Assembly: GCA_964469485.1 (NCBI GenBank)
Contig: CAYXZP010000016.1
Location: 1 to 31,159 of the forward strand
Source of the DNA: CAYXZP01 sp964469485
GTDB taxonomy: Bacteria; Desulfobacterota; Binatia; UBA1149; CAYXZP01
Reading direction: 5' to 3'
DNA length: 31,159 nt
Shown: piece after piece, positions 1 to 8,323 of the stretch
Layout: each line of letters opens with the position of its first letter
Numbering within the stretch: position 1 is the stretch's first letter
Program-made: the position numbers and the translations under genes
Notes under the pieces: model-generated
The model's input: the letters and a program-made list of their open reading frames with translations, nothing else
The model's database searches: none
What the model was told of the DNA's origin: nothing

Positions 1-327
1 GGCGGTGAAACAGTCTTGCAGGTCTTTGATCTTCCGGTAGGCGGAAAGGTTGGTGCTGGCCTGGCTCGAGGCCGAGCCGTTGCCGCCCGTGCCGAGCACG
101 CCGGTGGCGGCTTCGTTGAGATCGAGACCGGCCGTGAACAGCCGGCCTTCGGCCCACACGATGATGGCCCTGATGTCGTCGTCGGCCGCTAGTTCCTCGA
201 AGGCGCGTTTGATCTCGTAGAAGAAGGATATGCGCATGGCGTTGAGAGCCTCGGGCCGGTCGAGCACGATCTCCGCCACCGTCCCGTTGCGCTCTACCCT
301 GATGCTTTCGTAACCCGTGTCTTGCAT
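1..327 (-). CDS. Enoyl-CoA hydratase/isomerase (crotonase) family protein, partial
   Basis: This is the N-terminal 109 codons of a minus-strand gene that runs off the left edge. The protein begins MQDTGYESIRVERNGTVAEI and continues with VLDRPEALNAM, the usual N-terminal strand of crotonases, and FTAGLDLNEA at about residues 68-77, the oxyanion-hole segment. The FTAGLDL form is commonest in dienoyl-CoA isomerase-like members, so a role in acyl-CoA isomerisation or hydration during fatty acid breakdown is likely, but the catalytic acid region is outside the window. The ATG at 327 is preceded by a GAGAG ribosome-binding site and a good promoter at 349-377. Exact substrate unknown. Confidence 0.85.
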   Translation of the reverse strand, partial: MQDTGYESIRVERNGTVAEIVLDRPEALNAMRISFFYEIKRAFEELAADDDIRAIIVWAEGRLFTAGLDLNEAATGVLGTGGNGSASSQASTNLSAYRKIKDLQDCFTA

Positions 328-348
328 GTGTTTCTCTCTTGCTGGCCG

Positions 349-377
349 ATTGTCGGACCCGGGCGGTCCACAGTCAA
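349..377 (-). promoter_or_regulatory. Putative sigma70-type promoter of the partial crotonase gene
   Basis: Read on the minus strand there is a -35 TTGACT (372-377), a 17-base spacer and a -10 GACAAT (349-354). This leaves a leader of about 15 nt containing a GAGAG ribosome-binding site before the ATG at 327. Identified by eye only. Confidence 0.4.
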
Positions 378-380
378 CCG

Positions 381-409
381 TTTCCCTCATTGGCGCGAGC
401 AACTATTAT
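381..409 (+). promoter_or_regulatory. Putative promoter of the M20 peptidase-dcd operon, leaderless layout
   Basis: TTTCCC (381-386), a 17-base spacer and TATTAT (404-409, five of six matches to the -10 consensus). The -10 ends 10 bases before the ATG at 420, so transcription would begin within a few bases of the start codon. No ribosome-binding site is seen. Confidence 0.35.
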
Positions 410-419
410 CACGGGCGCC

Positions 420-1769
420 ATGGGACGTGACACGGATCCACCGGAGATAGACTGGGCGGAGGTCGAGGAAGAGGCCACCAGGATCCTGTGCGACTACATA
501 CGCATAGATACGACCAACCCTCCGGGCAACGAGGAGGCCGGGGCGCTCTTCTTGCAACAGATACTGGCCGGCGACGGCATCACGAGCCGGCTCCATGACG
601 CAGGCGAAGGCCGCGTGTCGGTCTCGGCCCGCCTCGAGGGCAGGGGGGGCGACGGACTGAGACCCATTTGCCTCCTCTCGCACATCGACGTCGTTCCGGT
701 CGAGCGTGACCACTGGACACGTGACCCTTTCGGCGGTGAACTCGTCGATGGCGTGATCTGGGGGCGCGGCGCCCTCGACATGAAAGGCATGGGCGTCATG
801 GAGCTCATGGTCATGCTTCTGGCCAAACGCCACGGCCTCGAACTCGGCCGCGACCTTCTCTTTGTCGCTGTGGCCGACGAGGAGGCCGGCGGGCGCAAAG
901 GTGTCCATTTTCTGATGGAGAACGCCCCCGAACTCTTTGACGCGGAGTTCGTGTTCAACGAGGGCGCCTACGGGTTCTCGAGCTTCATGGGCAAGCCGAC
1001 CAAGCTCTTCGGGCTCGGGCTGAGCGAGAAGTGTCCTTGCTGGTTGCGTCTGAAGGCCAACGGAAGACCCGGGCATGCATCGGTGCCGCACGACGACAAC
1101 GCTGTGGTAAAGCTCGTCAAGGCGCTGGCCCGGATCGAGGCCCGGCCTCCCGTCCCGCGGCTGACGGCCGAGGTCGACGGGATGATCCGGACGCTCAAAG
1201 AGAAAGGTCTTCTCGAGGAAGACCTCGACGCGTCCGATACCGAGACGCTGCTGCTGATGGGCAGCGTCGATCCCTATATCAAGGCGATCACGACCGACAC
1301 CGTCAACGTCACCGGTCTGCGCGCGGGCCAGAAGCACAACGTCATCCCCGCGGCCGCGGAGGCCACCCTCGACTGCCGGCTTCTTCCGGACACCGATCCC
1401 GACGCCTTCGTCGAGGGGATCGAACGGATCATCGACGACGAGGACATAGAGGTCGAGCGTGTGCTCGAGCACATTTCGGGCCGATCCTCCGTGGACACCG
1501 TGGCTGTGTCGGTGATGAGCGAGGTAATCCGTGAGCGTTACGGGGAAGAGGGCGGCCTGATGCCGATGCTTTCTCCGGGCTTCACGGACTCGCACGCCTA
1601 CCGCAGGTCGGGGGCGGACGCGTACGGGTTCATCCCCGCGCTCATAGACCGCGAGGAGCTGATGACCATCCACGGCCACGATGAACGCATCAGCCGGGAG
1701 AACCTCAGGCTCGGCACCGAGATCCTCTTCGAGGTCGTTACCAAACTGGCCGCCCGGCCGGGAAAATGA
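420..1769 (+). CDS. M20/M25/M40 family zinc metallopeptidase (ArgE/DapE/ACY1-like)
   Basis: A 449-residue cytoplasmic di-zinc amidohydrolase. Metal and catalytic motifs are all present: HIDVVP (H88, D90), GRGALDMKG (D120, bridging metal ligand), DEEAGG (E154 catalytic base, E155 ligand), NEG near 181 and a C-terminal HGHDE ligand histidine. Length fits the carboxypeptidase G2/aminoacylase-1 branch. An upstream ATG at 339 is in frame, but the 27 added residues look non-coding and the family start fits ATG 420, just after a TATTAT box. It overlaps dcd by ATGA, so the two are probably cotranscribed. The substrate (N-acyl amino acid or dipeptide) cannot be told from sequence. Confidence 0.88.
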   Translation: MGRDTDPPEIDWAEVEEEATRILCDYIRIDTTNPPGNEEAGALFLQQILAGDGITSRLHDAGEGRVSVSARLEGRGGDGLRPICLLSHIDVVPVERDHWTRDPFGGELVDGVIWGRGALDMKGMGVMELMVMLLAKRHGLELGRDLLFVAVADEEAGGRKGVHFLMENAPELFDAEFVFNEGAYGFSSFMGKPTKLFGLGLSEKCPCWLRLKANGRPGHASVPHDDNAVVKLVKALARIEARPPVPRLTAEVDGMIRTLKEKGLLEEDLDASDTETLLLMGSVDPYIKAITTDTVNVTGLRAGQKHNVIPAAAEATLDCRLLPDTDPDAFVEGIERIIDDEDIEVERVLEHISGRSSVDTVAVSVMSEVIRERYGEEGGLMPMLSPGFTDSHAYRRSGADAYGFIPALIDREELMTIHGHDERISRENLRLGTEILFEVVTKLAARPGK

Positions 1770-2290
1770 TCCTCAGCCACGACGCTATCCTCACCGAGAT
1801 CGGGTCGGGCAACATTTCCATCGATCCCTATGAAGAGGCCGCGGTCGGTCCGGCCTCGATCGACCTTCGTTTGGGCGGTGAACTGCGGGTCTTGGAGACC
1901 GGTGGCCAGGCGATCGACATCAGCGATGACATAGACGTGCGCGACCACTCGCGTGTCGTCGCGCTCGACGGGGGGTATGAACTGGCCCCGGGCGAGACCG
2001 TGTTGGGCATGACACACGAGCACGTGCGGCTGGCGGCCAACATCTCGGCGCGCCTGGAGGGGCGTTCACGCTTTGCCCGCGTCGGCCTGCTCGTGCACGT
2101 GTCGGCCGGCTTTGTAAGCCCCGGGGTGGTCAGCCCGGGCGGCGCCGACCGGCAGGTGGACGAGGTCTCCAACCTGGCCGCCCGCCCCTTGCGCCTGCTC
2201 GCCGGTACGAGGATCTGCCAGATGATATTCGAACGCACCGAGGGTTCAGCGCTGTACCGGGGGCGCTTCGCCGACCAGGACGAACTGTGA
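1766..2290 (+). CDS. dcd: dCTP deaminase
   Basis: A 174-residue trimeric-type dCTP deaminase/dUTPase-fold protein, expected to convert dCTP to dUTP for dTMP synthesis. Family signatures are GPASIDLRLG near residues 28-37 and LEGRSRFARVGLLVH near 96-110, matching the LEGKSSLARLGL region that carries the catalytic arginine. The region usually written ITLELSN reads QVDEVSN here; its Glu (the general base in known enzymes) is kept although the surroundings diverge. The start overlaps the M20 stop as ATGA. Whether it is mono- or bifunctional (dCTP deaminase-dUTPase) is not decidable by eye. Confidence 0.82.
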   Translation: MILSHDAILTEIGSGNISIDPYEEAAVGPASIDLRLGGELRVLETGGQAIDISDDIDVRDHSRVVALDGGYELAPGETVLGMTHEHVRLAANISARLEGRSRFARVGLLVHVSAGFVSPGVVSPGGADRQVDEVSNLAARPLRLLAGTRICQMIFERTEGSALYRGRFADQDEL

Positions 2291-2291
2291 C

Positions 2292-2852
2292 TCAGTGAAC
2301 GCCGCTGCCCGGCACCAGCGAGTCGGGCTCGACACCGATGGACCGTACCGCCTCTTGCCAGAGGCTTTCGGGCGGCGTGTCGAATATGAGAGCCGCATCC
2401 ACGTTGCTGTTGACCCACGAGCCTTCCGATAGCTCGCCCTCGAGCTGCGCGGGACCCCAGCCCGAATATCCCAACAGGAAACGCATTTTTTTCGGGGGGT
2501 CGGACGCAAGGTGCTCGAGAGCGTCGCGCGCCGAGGACAGATACAGACCGGGGCTGATCTCGCGGGTCAGTTTCTCTTCCAATCCCGAGACCCTCTCGTG
2601 AAGGAGCCACCCTGTCTCGGGTTGAACGGGACCGCCTATCCATGACGGTTCTTCGGGATTGCCCGACCACCCGATCTCTATCGAATCGAGCAGGTCGGCC
2701 AGCGGGGTCTCGGTAGGACGGTTGAGCACCAGGCCGAAGGAGCCTTCACCCTGGTGTTCGATCATCAACACCACGCTTCTGTGGAAATTGGGGTCGGCGA
2801 GTTGCGGCATCGCGATAAGAAGGCCGGGTGCGATCTGGATCTCCGAATCCAC
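2292..2852 (-). CDS. yqgE: YqgE/AlgH family (DUF179) protein
   Basis: About 186 residues, the usual family length. The N-terminal signature LIAMPQLADPNFHRSV is followed by GLVLNRPTE, then a WIGGPVQPETGWLLHE block and LGYSGWGPAQLEGEL, all typical of YqgE/AlgH. The biochemical role of the family is not established. I prefer the GTG at 2852 over a TTG at 2933, because the family start fits and because a TTGTCG-17-TACAAA promoter (2860-2888) places its -10 only seven bases before this GTG. Its stop lies one base after the end of dcd on the opposite strand (convergent). Confidence 0.85.
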   Translation of the reverse strand: MDSEIQIAPGLLIAMPQLADPNFHRSVVLMIEHQGEGSFGLVLNRPTETPLADLLDSIEIGWSGNPEEPSWIGGPVQPETGWLLHERVSGLEEKLTREISPGLYLSSARDALEHLASDPPKKMRFLLGYSGWGPAQLEGELSEGSWVNSNVDAALIFDTPPESLWQEAVRSIGVEPDSLVPGSGVH

Positions 2853-2859
2853 CACTACC

Positions 2860-2888
2860 TTTGTAGCCGTCGCCGGCCCTGCCGACAA
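2860..2888 (-). promoter_or_regulatory. Putative leaderless promoter of yqgE
   Basis: Minus strand: TTGTCG (2883-2888), 17-base spacer, TACAAA (2860-2865). The GTG start at 2852 begins seven bases downstream, so the predicted transcript start coincides with the start codon. An AAAGG that resembles a ribosome-binding site overlaps the -10 and would not be transcribed. Confidence 0.35.
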
Positions 2889-2932
2889 CACGGTTCGTCG
2901 AAGTGCGCACGTCGTGCTAAGCACCGTCGCCA

Positions 2933-3901
2933 ATGGATTTCGGAGTAATGGTGCCGCAGGGCTGGCGCCTCGATCTGATGGGGGTCGATGGCGCGGCCGA
3001 GAAGTGGGAAACCTGCAAGCGGGTAAGCCGCCTGCTCGACGAGACGGGCTGGGCCTCCCTTTGGGTGTACGACCACTTCCATACTTTTCCGCGCAAGAAG
3101 GTAGAAGCGACCTTCGAGTCTTGGATGATGATGACGACGCTTGCCGAGATCACCAACCGCGCCCTCATCGGCCAAATGGTCACCTGCGCCCAATACCGCG
3201 AGCCCGCATATCTGGCCAAAGTGGCCGCATGCGTCGACGTGGCGAGCGGCGGGCGCCTGCAACTGGGCCTCGGCTCGGGTTGGTTCGAGGAAGAGTTCAA
3301 CGCCTACGGTTACGACTTCCGTAGCAAGCGTGAACGTCTCGACCGCCTCGAGGAGTACCTTGAGGTCGTAAAGGCTTTGTGGAGCCGGGAATCGGCCGAC
3401 TTCGAGGGGCGCCATTACCGTTTGCGCGAGGCCGTTTGCGAACCCAAGCCGTTGCAGAGCCCGGGGCCACCGGTTTGGATAGGCGGGCGCGGGCCCAAGA
3501 TCCTACTCAGGCTCGTGGCTCAGTACGCCGATGTCTGGAACTACAATGGGCCCTTGGACGAGTTCACCGAGACCGTCGAGATCCTAAAGGGGCACTGCAA
3601 AGCCGTCGGGCGGGACTTCGACGAGATCCGCGTGACCGCGATGTCCGGGGGTATCGCCTACGACAGCGAGGCCGAGCTCGACGAGTTCTTCGAGCGCATC
3701 GAACCGCAGCGATTCAGGCGCGAGAGGTTCCTCGAGGCTGCCGCCTGCAAGGGTACGCGCGAGCAGTGCGCGGACTATCTCCGTTCGTGGAAGGATGCGG
3801 GTTGCCACGGGATGATTTTCTTCTTCCAGGACATCGCCACGGCGGGCGACGGCCGTTCCCAAGCCGAACGTTTCTGGGCCGACGTGTTACCGGGCGTCTA
3901 A
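2933..3901 (+). CDS. LLM class flavin/F420-dependent oxidoreductase
   Basis: A 322-residue TIM-barrel enzyme of the luciferase-like monooxygenase superfamily. Typical segments are MDFGVMVPQGW at the N-terminus, LWVYDHF near 44, a cis-loop region VTCAQYREPAYLAK near 84-96, LGLGSGWFEEEF near 105 and the phosphate-binding IGGRGPKILLRLVAQYADVWN near 184-204. The form resembles F420-dependent members, but FMN cannot be excluded and the substrate is unknown. It is transcribed divergently from yqgE across 80 bases, and its stop overlaps the stop of the HemY-type gene by four bases on the opposite strand. Confidence 0.82.
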   Translation: MDFGVMVPQGWRLDLMGVDGAAEKWETCKRVSRLLDETGWASLWVYDHFHTFPRKKVEATFESWMMMTTLAEITNRALIGQMVTCAQYREPAYLAKVAACVDVASGGRLQLGLGSGWFEEEFNAYGYDFRSKRERLDRLEEYLEVVKALWSRESADFEGRHYRLREAVCEPKPLQSPGPPVWIGGRGPKILLRLVAQYADVWNYNGPLDEFTETVEILKGHCKAVGRDFDEIRVTAMSGGIAYDSEAELDEFFERIEPQRFRRERFLEAAACKGTREQCADYLRSWKDAGCHGMIFFFQDIATAGDGRSQAERFWADVLPGV

Positions 3902-5316
3902 GCGGCGCTTTCGAACAGCTCGCGGTAGAGCGCGCTGGCGGCCCGCTCGGCACCTTCTATGCAGTCTGGTATGCCGGGACCGCCGAGGTAGTTCCCGGTC
4001 AGAACGAACGCGGGAAGAGGGCCGGCGGCCGCCTCTATACGGGCAACGCGTTCGAGGTGGCCGGTCTCGTACTGGGGCATCGCCGCGCGGTGGCGGTGAA
4101 CGACCGTGGCAATGGGTGCCGCCTCGATCCCGACGAGATCGGCGAGGTCACGGCGTACCGCTTCGGTCATGCCGGAGTCGGACAGTTCGAGGCTGGCCTC
4201 CGAGAGCGCGCCCCCGACGAAAGCCCTTAGCACGGCCTTGCCAGGTCCGGCGCGGCCGTCGAACTTCCTGTCCGCAAAGGTGCAGGCGATGACAGTACGG
4301 CCCTCGACGGCTGGAACGACGAAACCGGCGGCTTCGGGCAAGCCCGTCACCGCGGATGCTTCGTAGACGAGGTTGACCGTGGCCGTCGATGCGTAGCCGA
4401 TGGCGGACAGCTCACGGGCGAGGCCGGCGTCGGTGGCCGTGAGCAGACCGGCGGCCTCGCGTGCGCCGAGCGCCAGGCAGAGCCCGTCGGCCCGTAGCGT
4501 CCCACCGCGGTGCTCGACACTCCAACCGTCCGGTGTACGGCTGACCCGCTCGACCGCGGACGAGGTCCTCAGGGCTCCGGGCGGCAGCTCTTCCGAGAGC
4601 CGGGTGACCAGACGCTCCATTCCCGAGGCCAGCGAGAGGAACATCGAATAGCGCGGCCCTGCGGCCTCGGAGATCCCTGGCTGCCGGTCCTTGGCTCGCA
4701 TGCCGCGGACCACGCTTCCATGGTCGCGCTCCATTTCCAGGAAGCGCGGCATGGTCGCGCGGAGGCTCAGCCGTTCCGGGTCGGCCGTGTGGATACCGGC
4801 GACCATCGGTTGTGCCACGCGCTCGAGCGCTTCTCGTCCGAGACGCCGCCGGACAAAATCCGCGAGGCTCTCATCTTCGTCGCCGCGCTTGGCCGGCACC
4901 AGAGGTTCGAGGAGCAGGCGCAGTTTTCCCAGCGGTGAGAACAACGGGGAAGCCAGCGTCGGCAGCAGGCGCGATGGCGCCATAAGATAAAAGCCCTCGG
5001 GGACGGGCAGGAGCTTGCGGCCGCGCGCGATGTAGCTGCGGCGCGAGCTTTCCCGCGTGCCGATGATCTCGCCGGAGAGCCCGAGCTCTTCGCACAGTTC
5101 CCGGCCGCGCGGTTTTTCCGAGAGCATCGAGTCTGGGCCTGTCTCCAGAAGACAATCGCCGGCACGGAGGCTGTGGATCACGCCGCCGACCCGCTTGGAA
5201 GCGTCGAGGACTGTGAGTTCGAGCTCGTGGCCCTGCGCGGTGGCCTCCCGCTGCAGGCGGTAAGCGGCGGCAAGTCCGGAGATGCCGGCCCCGACGACGA
5301 CGACCGATCTTTTCAC
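3898..5316 (-). CDS. hemY: Protoporphyrinogen/coproporphyrinogen oxidase, HemY (PPOX) type
   Basis: A 472-residue FAD-dependent oxidase of late haem synthesis (also named hemG or cgoX). The dinucleotide-binding motif VVGAGISGLAAAYRL sits at residues 6-20, followed by RVGGVIHS near 42-49 and the conserved C-terminal GGPGIPDCIEGAERAA that closes the FAD site. The GTG start overlaps the hemH stop as GTGA, so translation is likely coupled. The HemE-HemH-HemY order resembles the Bacillus hemEHY operon. No HemQ/ChdC or HemN is in the window, so the protoporphyrin and coproporphyrin routes cannot be separated. Confidence 0.9.
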   Translation of the reverse strand: MKRSVVVVGAGISGLAAAYRLQREATAQGHELELTVLDASKRVGGVIHSLRAGDCLLETGPDSMLSEKPRGRELCEELGLSGEIIGTRESSRRSYIARGRKLLPVPEGFYLMAPSRLLPTLASPLFSPLGKLRLLLEPLVPAKRGDEDESLADFVRRRLGREALERVAQPMVAGIHTADPERLSLRATMPRFLEMERDHGSVVRGMRAKDRQPGISEAAGPRYSMFLSLASGMERLVTRLSEELPPGALRTSSAVERVSRTPDGWSVEHRGGTLRADGLCLALGAREAAGLLTATDAGLARELSAIGYASTATVNLVYEASAVTGLPEAAGFVVPAVEGRTVIACTFADRKFDGRAGPGKAVLRAFVGGALSEASLELSDSGMTEAVRRDLADLVGIEAAPIATVVHRHRAAMPQYETGHLERVARIEAAAGPLPAFVLTGNYLGGPGIPDCIEGAERAASALYRELFESAA

Positions 5317-6251
5317 ACCGAGATTCCCAGTGAGAGGGCTTTGTCGACGAGGTCGGCGAGCATGGAGACGAAACGGGGGTGGTCGCCCACCGTCTTGGTC
5401 CTGAGCATGCGCAGGCCCGCCGCGCGCGCGACCCGTGCCGCCTCGGTGTCGAGATCGTAGAGAAGCTCGACGTTCTCGTTGACGAAACCCACCGGGGTCA
5501 CTACCGCCGCGCGCTTGCCGCGCGCGGCCGCTTCTTTGAGCGCATCGCGCACGTCGGGTTCCAGCCAGCGCGTGTTGCGGTGTCCGCTACGGCTCTGAAA
5601 GGCAAGTATGGGTTCTTGTATGCCGAGCTCGGCCGCGACACGGCCCACCGTCTCGTTGTATTCGGTCACGTAAGGGCTCCGGTTGGCCGCCCGCAGCGGG
5701 ATCGAATGTGCCGTGAATATCCAGGCGGCCTCGGCCGGGCCATAACTTTCGCGGTGGGCCAGCAGTTCCGATATCCGTTCGACGATGGCCTGGACGAAGC
5801 CCCTTTCGGCATGCCACGGTGCCACCGGTACCAGGGCGGGCGCGCCCGGGCCGACAAGGCGCAGCGCTTCGGCTATCGCGGTCTGGTAGCGCTCGGTGGA
5901 TTCCGGACCCGAGTGCGGGGCCATGATGATGAGCGCGGCGCGCCGCACACCGTCGGTGGCCATCTTGCGAATGGTCGTCAACAGCGATGGGTTCCAGTTA
6001 CGCATACCGACATAGAACGGCAGCTCTAGGCCGCGCCGGCTCAACTCGCCGCCCAACGCCTCGGCTTGGGCCCTGACGGATGCGTTGTAGGGCGAGCTCC
6101 CGACCTCGCGGTAATGCTCGGCGGCCTCCCGGAGCCGGGCGGCCGGTATGTCCCGGCCGCTTGCCACGCGGCGCAGGAACTCGTCAACGTCCCCGGGGCG
6201 TTCGGGCGCTCCGAAGCCCGCCAGCAGTATCGCGGTATCGCTTGTTTCCAC
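5313..6251 (-). CDS. hemH: Ferrochelatase
   Basis: A 312-residue chelatase that inserts ferrous iron into the porphyrin made by the downstream oxidase. The catalytic His lies in FTAHSIP (H182) and the conserved acidic motif PVGFVNENVELLYDLD carries E262, matching the metal-path Glu of known ferrochelatases. RNWNPSL near 84-90 and FQSRSGHRNTRWLEPD near 218-233 are also family blocks. Length fits the soluble form without a C-terminal membrane tail. It starts 11 bases after the HemD-HemE stop and overlaps hemY by GTGA. Whether the substrate is protoporphyrin or coproporphyrin is open. Confidence 0.93.
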   Translation of the reverse strand: METSDTAILLAGFGAPERPGDVDEFLRRVASGRDIPAARLREAAEHYREVGSSPYNASVRAQAEALGGELSRRGLELPFYVGMRNWNPSLLTTIRKMATDGVRRAALIIMAPHSGPESTERYQTAIAEALRLVGPGAPALVPVAPWHAERGFVQAIVERISELLAHRESYGPAEAAWIFTAHSIPLRAANRSPYVTEYNETVGRVAAELGIQEPILAFQSRSGHRNTRWLEPDVRDALKEAAARGKRAAVVTPVGFVNENVELLYDLDTEAARVARAAGLRMLRTKTVGDHPRFVSMLADLVDKALSLGISV

Positions 6252-6262
6252 CTGCGCAGGGT

Positions 6263-8188
6263 TCAGCGGGCGCTCAGTTCGTGTACGAGCTCGACCACCA
6301 TGCGCGCATTGTCGACCGGCGTGGCCGGCAGCACGCCGTGGCCCAAGTTGAAGATGTGACCGGCCCGGCCGGCGGCCTCATCGAGGACGCCGGCTACAGC
6401 CTTCTCTATGGTGCCGCGGTCCTCGAGCAGGACGGCCGGGTCGAGATTGCCCTGGACGGCCAGTTCCGGGAACCGCTCCATGACCGGGCCGAGCTTGCTG
6501 CGGTGGTCAACCCCGAGCACCGATGCCCCGGCAGCGGCCATGTCATCGAGCAGGGCCCCGGTCTCGGTTCCGAAATGGATCACGGGCACAGCGGCCGGCA
6601 GCGCGGACACCAGGGCGGTCGTGTGCGGGAGCACGTATCGCCGGTAGTCGGCGGGTGTCAGGCAGCCCACCCAACTGTCGAATATCTGCACGGCGGCGGC
6701 ACCGGCCTCGATCTGGCCATTGAGATATGCGGCCAGGGCTCGCGTCAGAAGGGCCATCATCGCGTTCCACGCGGACTCATCCTCGCGCATGAGGCGCTGG
6801 GTCTCGGTCCATTCCCTCGATGAGCCGCCCTCGACGATGTAGGAGGCCACCGTGAACGGCGCTCCCGAGAAACCTATGAGCGGGATGTCCTGCGCGAGCT
6901 GGCGCCGAGTTTCGCGTACGGCCTCGAACACGAAGCCAAGCGAGGTCTGCGGTTCGACCTCGCGCAGCCGGGCGACATCGGCGCCGCCGCGCACCACTCC
7001 TTCCAGGCGCGGCCCGCCACCCTGGCTGTAGCTCAGGCCCAGTCCCATGGGTTCGACTATCAACAGGATGTCCGAGAACAGGATCGCGGCATCGGCGCCG
7101 ATACGGCCGGCGGCGGTGATGGCTACCTCCGCGGCGAGCTCGGGACGCTTGCACAGTTCGATGAACGGAACCTCTGCCCGGATCTGTCTGTACTCCTTCA
7201 TGTAACGGCCGGCCTGGCGCATGAGCCACACCGGGCTGCGCTCGACCGGCTCGCGGCGGCAGGCGCGCATAAAGATGCCGTCGGCGGCCGCCACGGCTCC
7301 GCCGTCGTTCTTGGCGGCGGCGGGCACGGGAGCGGATGACTCGCGTTTCCTGGCCAGCATGGCCGCGGCCTGGGTCGCCGTTTCCTTGACGAGCAGGCCG
7401 AGCTTGGTGTGTGAAGGTTCGAAATCGACGTCAACGCCGCGCTCGCTGAGCGCCTCGCTACAGACCGGTCCTATCGAGCAGACCAGCAGGTGCTCGAGGG
7501 AACGCCGAAGATCACCCTCGATACCTTCATCTTCGGCCGCCCGGAAGACGTTGGTCACCTGGTTGGCGCTGGTGAACAGGGCGATGTCGGCCGTGCCGCC
7601 GACCATTTGCCTGAGCGCTGCGACCAGGGGGCCGCGGTCCTCGGGCATATCCCAGCGGTAGACTCGCACCGCGTCGACACGGGCGCCCGCTTCCTGCAAG
7701 GCCCGCAGGAACGGCTCGTTGGTCCTGCCGTACAGTTGAACGGCAACGCGGGCGCCCCGGAGCTTTATGCGCCGGTCGGCCGCCATGGCCTCGAGTATCT
7801 CGCGCCAGGTATTGGGCTCAGGGACGGTCAGGGTTATCGGGACCTCGAGTTCGCCGAGCGCCCGCACCGGCTTGGGGCCGCGTGCGACAACCACGGTCGA
7901 GGACAATGCCTCCACGAGACGGTCGCGCTCGTAGTCCGTCTCCATGGCGGCAAACAGGTAACGTGTGCCGACCCCGGTCATGAAGATCACGACATCGTAG
8001 TCTCCGGCCAGCAACTTGCGGCCGAAGTCACGGGCCTCGGGGTTCTTCTCGATCGGCACCTCGCGCATCGACGGTGCAACGATGGCCACCCCGCCCGACT
8101 TTTCCACAAGCCGACTGGTCTCGGCCGCCATACGGCTCTCGAAAGAGACCACCCGCAAGCCGCCGAATCCTCTTGCTCCGTGGTTCAA
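6263..8188 (-). CDS. Fused uroporphyrinogen-III synthase (HemD) - uroporphyrinogen decarboxylase (HemE)
   Basis: One 641-residue open frame holds two consecutive haem enzymes. Residues about 11-275 are a HemD domain (LRVVSFESRMAAET, then VQLYGRTNEPFLRALQEAG near 150-168, FTSANQV near 205-211 and SIGPVCSEALSERGV near 238-252). A low-complexity Ala/Pro/Gly linker spans about 280-303. Residues 305-638 are HemE, with WLMRQAGRYMKEYR near 321-334, the catalytic Asp in FSDILL (D373), HFGTETGALLDDM and the C-terminal LGHGVLPATPVDNAR. The fusion would join hydroxymethylbilane cyclisation to decarboxylation. The best start I see is TTG 8188, with AAGGG nine bases upstream. A start a few codons further in cannot be excluded. 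Confidence 0.9.
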   Translation of the reverse strand: MNHGARGFGGLRVVSFESRMAAETSRLVEKSGGVAIVAPSMREVPIEKNPEARDFGRKLLAGDYDVVIFMTGVGTRYLFAAMETDYERDRLVEALSSTVVVARGPKPVRALGELEVPITLTVPEPNTWREILEAMAADRRIKLRGARVAVQLYGRTNEPFLRALQEAGARVDAVRVYRWDMPEDRGPLVAALRQMVGGTADIALFTSANQVTNVFRAAEDEGIEGDLRRSLEHLLVCSIGPVCSEALSERGVDVDFEPSHTKLGLLVKETATQAAAMLARKRESSAPVPAAAKNDGGAVAAADGIFMRACRREPVERSPVWLMRQAGRYMKEYRQIRAEVPFIELCKRPELAAEVAITAAGRIGADAAILFSDILLIVEPMGLGLSYSQGGGPRLEGVVRGGADVARLREVEPQTSLGFVFEAVRETRRQLAQDIPLIGFSGAPFTVASYIVEGGSSREWTETQRLMREDESAWNAMMALLTRALAAYLNGQIEAGAAAVQIFDSWVGCLTPADYRRYVLPHTTALVSALPAAVPVIHFGTETGALLDDMAAAGASVLGVDHRSKLGPVMERFPELAVQGNLDPAVLLEDRGTIEKAVAGVLDEAAGRAGHIFNLGHGVLPATPVDNARMVVELVHELSAR

Positions 8189-8212
8189 CGCATTAAACCC
8201 TTTACATCGGTC

Positions 8213-8242
8213 AGATTAGGTCGGTGCTGGCGCAAAGGACAA
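8213..8242 (-). promoter_or_regulatory. Putative promoter of the haem operon
   Basis: Minus strand: TTGTCC (8237-8242), 18-base spacer, TAATCT (8213-8218). It leaves a leader of about 18 nt that contains the AAGGG ribosome-binding site for the TTG start at 8188. Weak by consensus but well placed. Confidence 0.3.
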
Positions 8243-8268
8243 CCCACGGTCGGCGTGTGATAAAGGCG

Positions 8269-8299
8269 TTGACCACCGGTGGTGGTTCTGTGCTAGGCT
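8269..8299 (+). promoter_or_regulatory. Putative promoter of the CBS-domain gene with a 12-bp palindrome in the spacer
   Basis: TTGACC (8269-8274) and TAGGCT (8294-8299) are separated by 19 bases. The perfect palindrome ACCACCGGTGGT (8272-8283) overlaps the -35 and the spacer, as a repressor operator would. The long spacer weakens the call. Confidence 0.3.
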
Positions 8300-8323
8300 C
8301 GCGGGCAAGACAGGGGCAAGCGA

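Noticed and set aside
387..1679. Long minus-strand open frame (430 codons) opposite the M20 peptidase
   Set aside because: Its product has no recognisable motif; the plus strand has complete metal-binding motifs. High GC produces long shadow frames.
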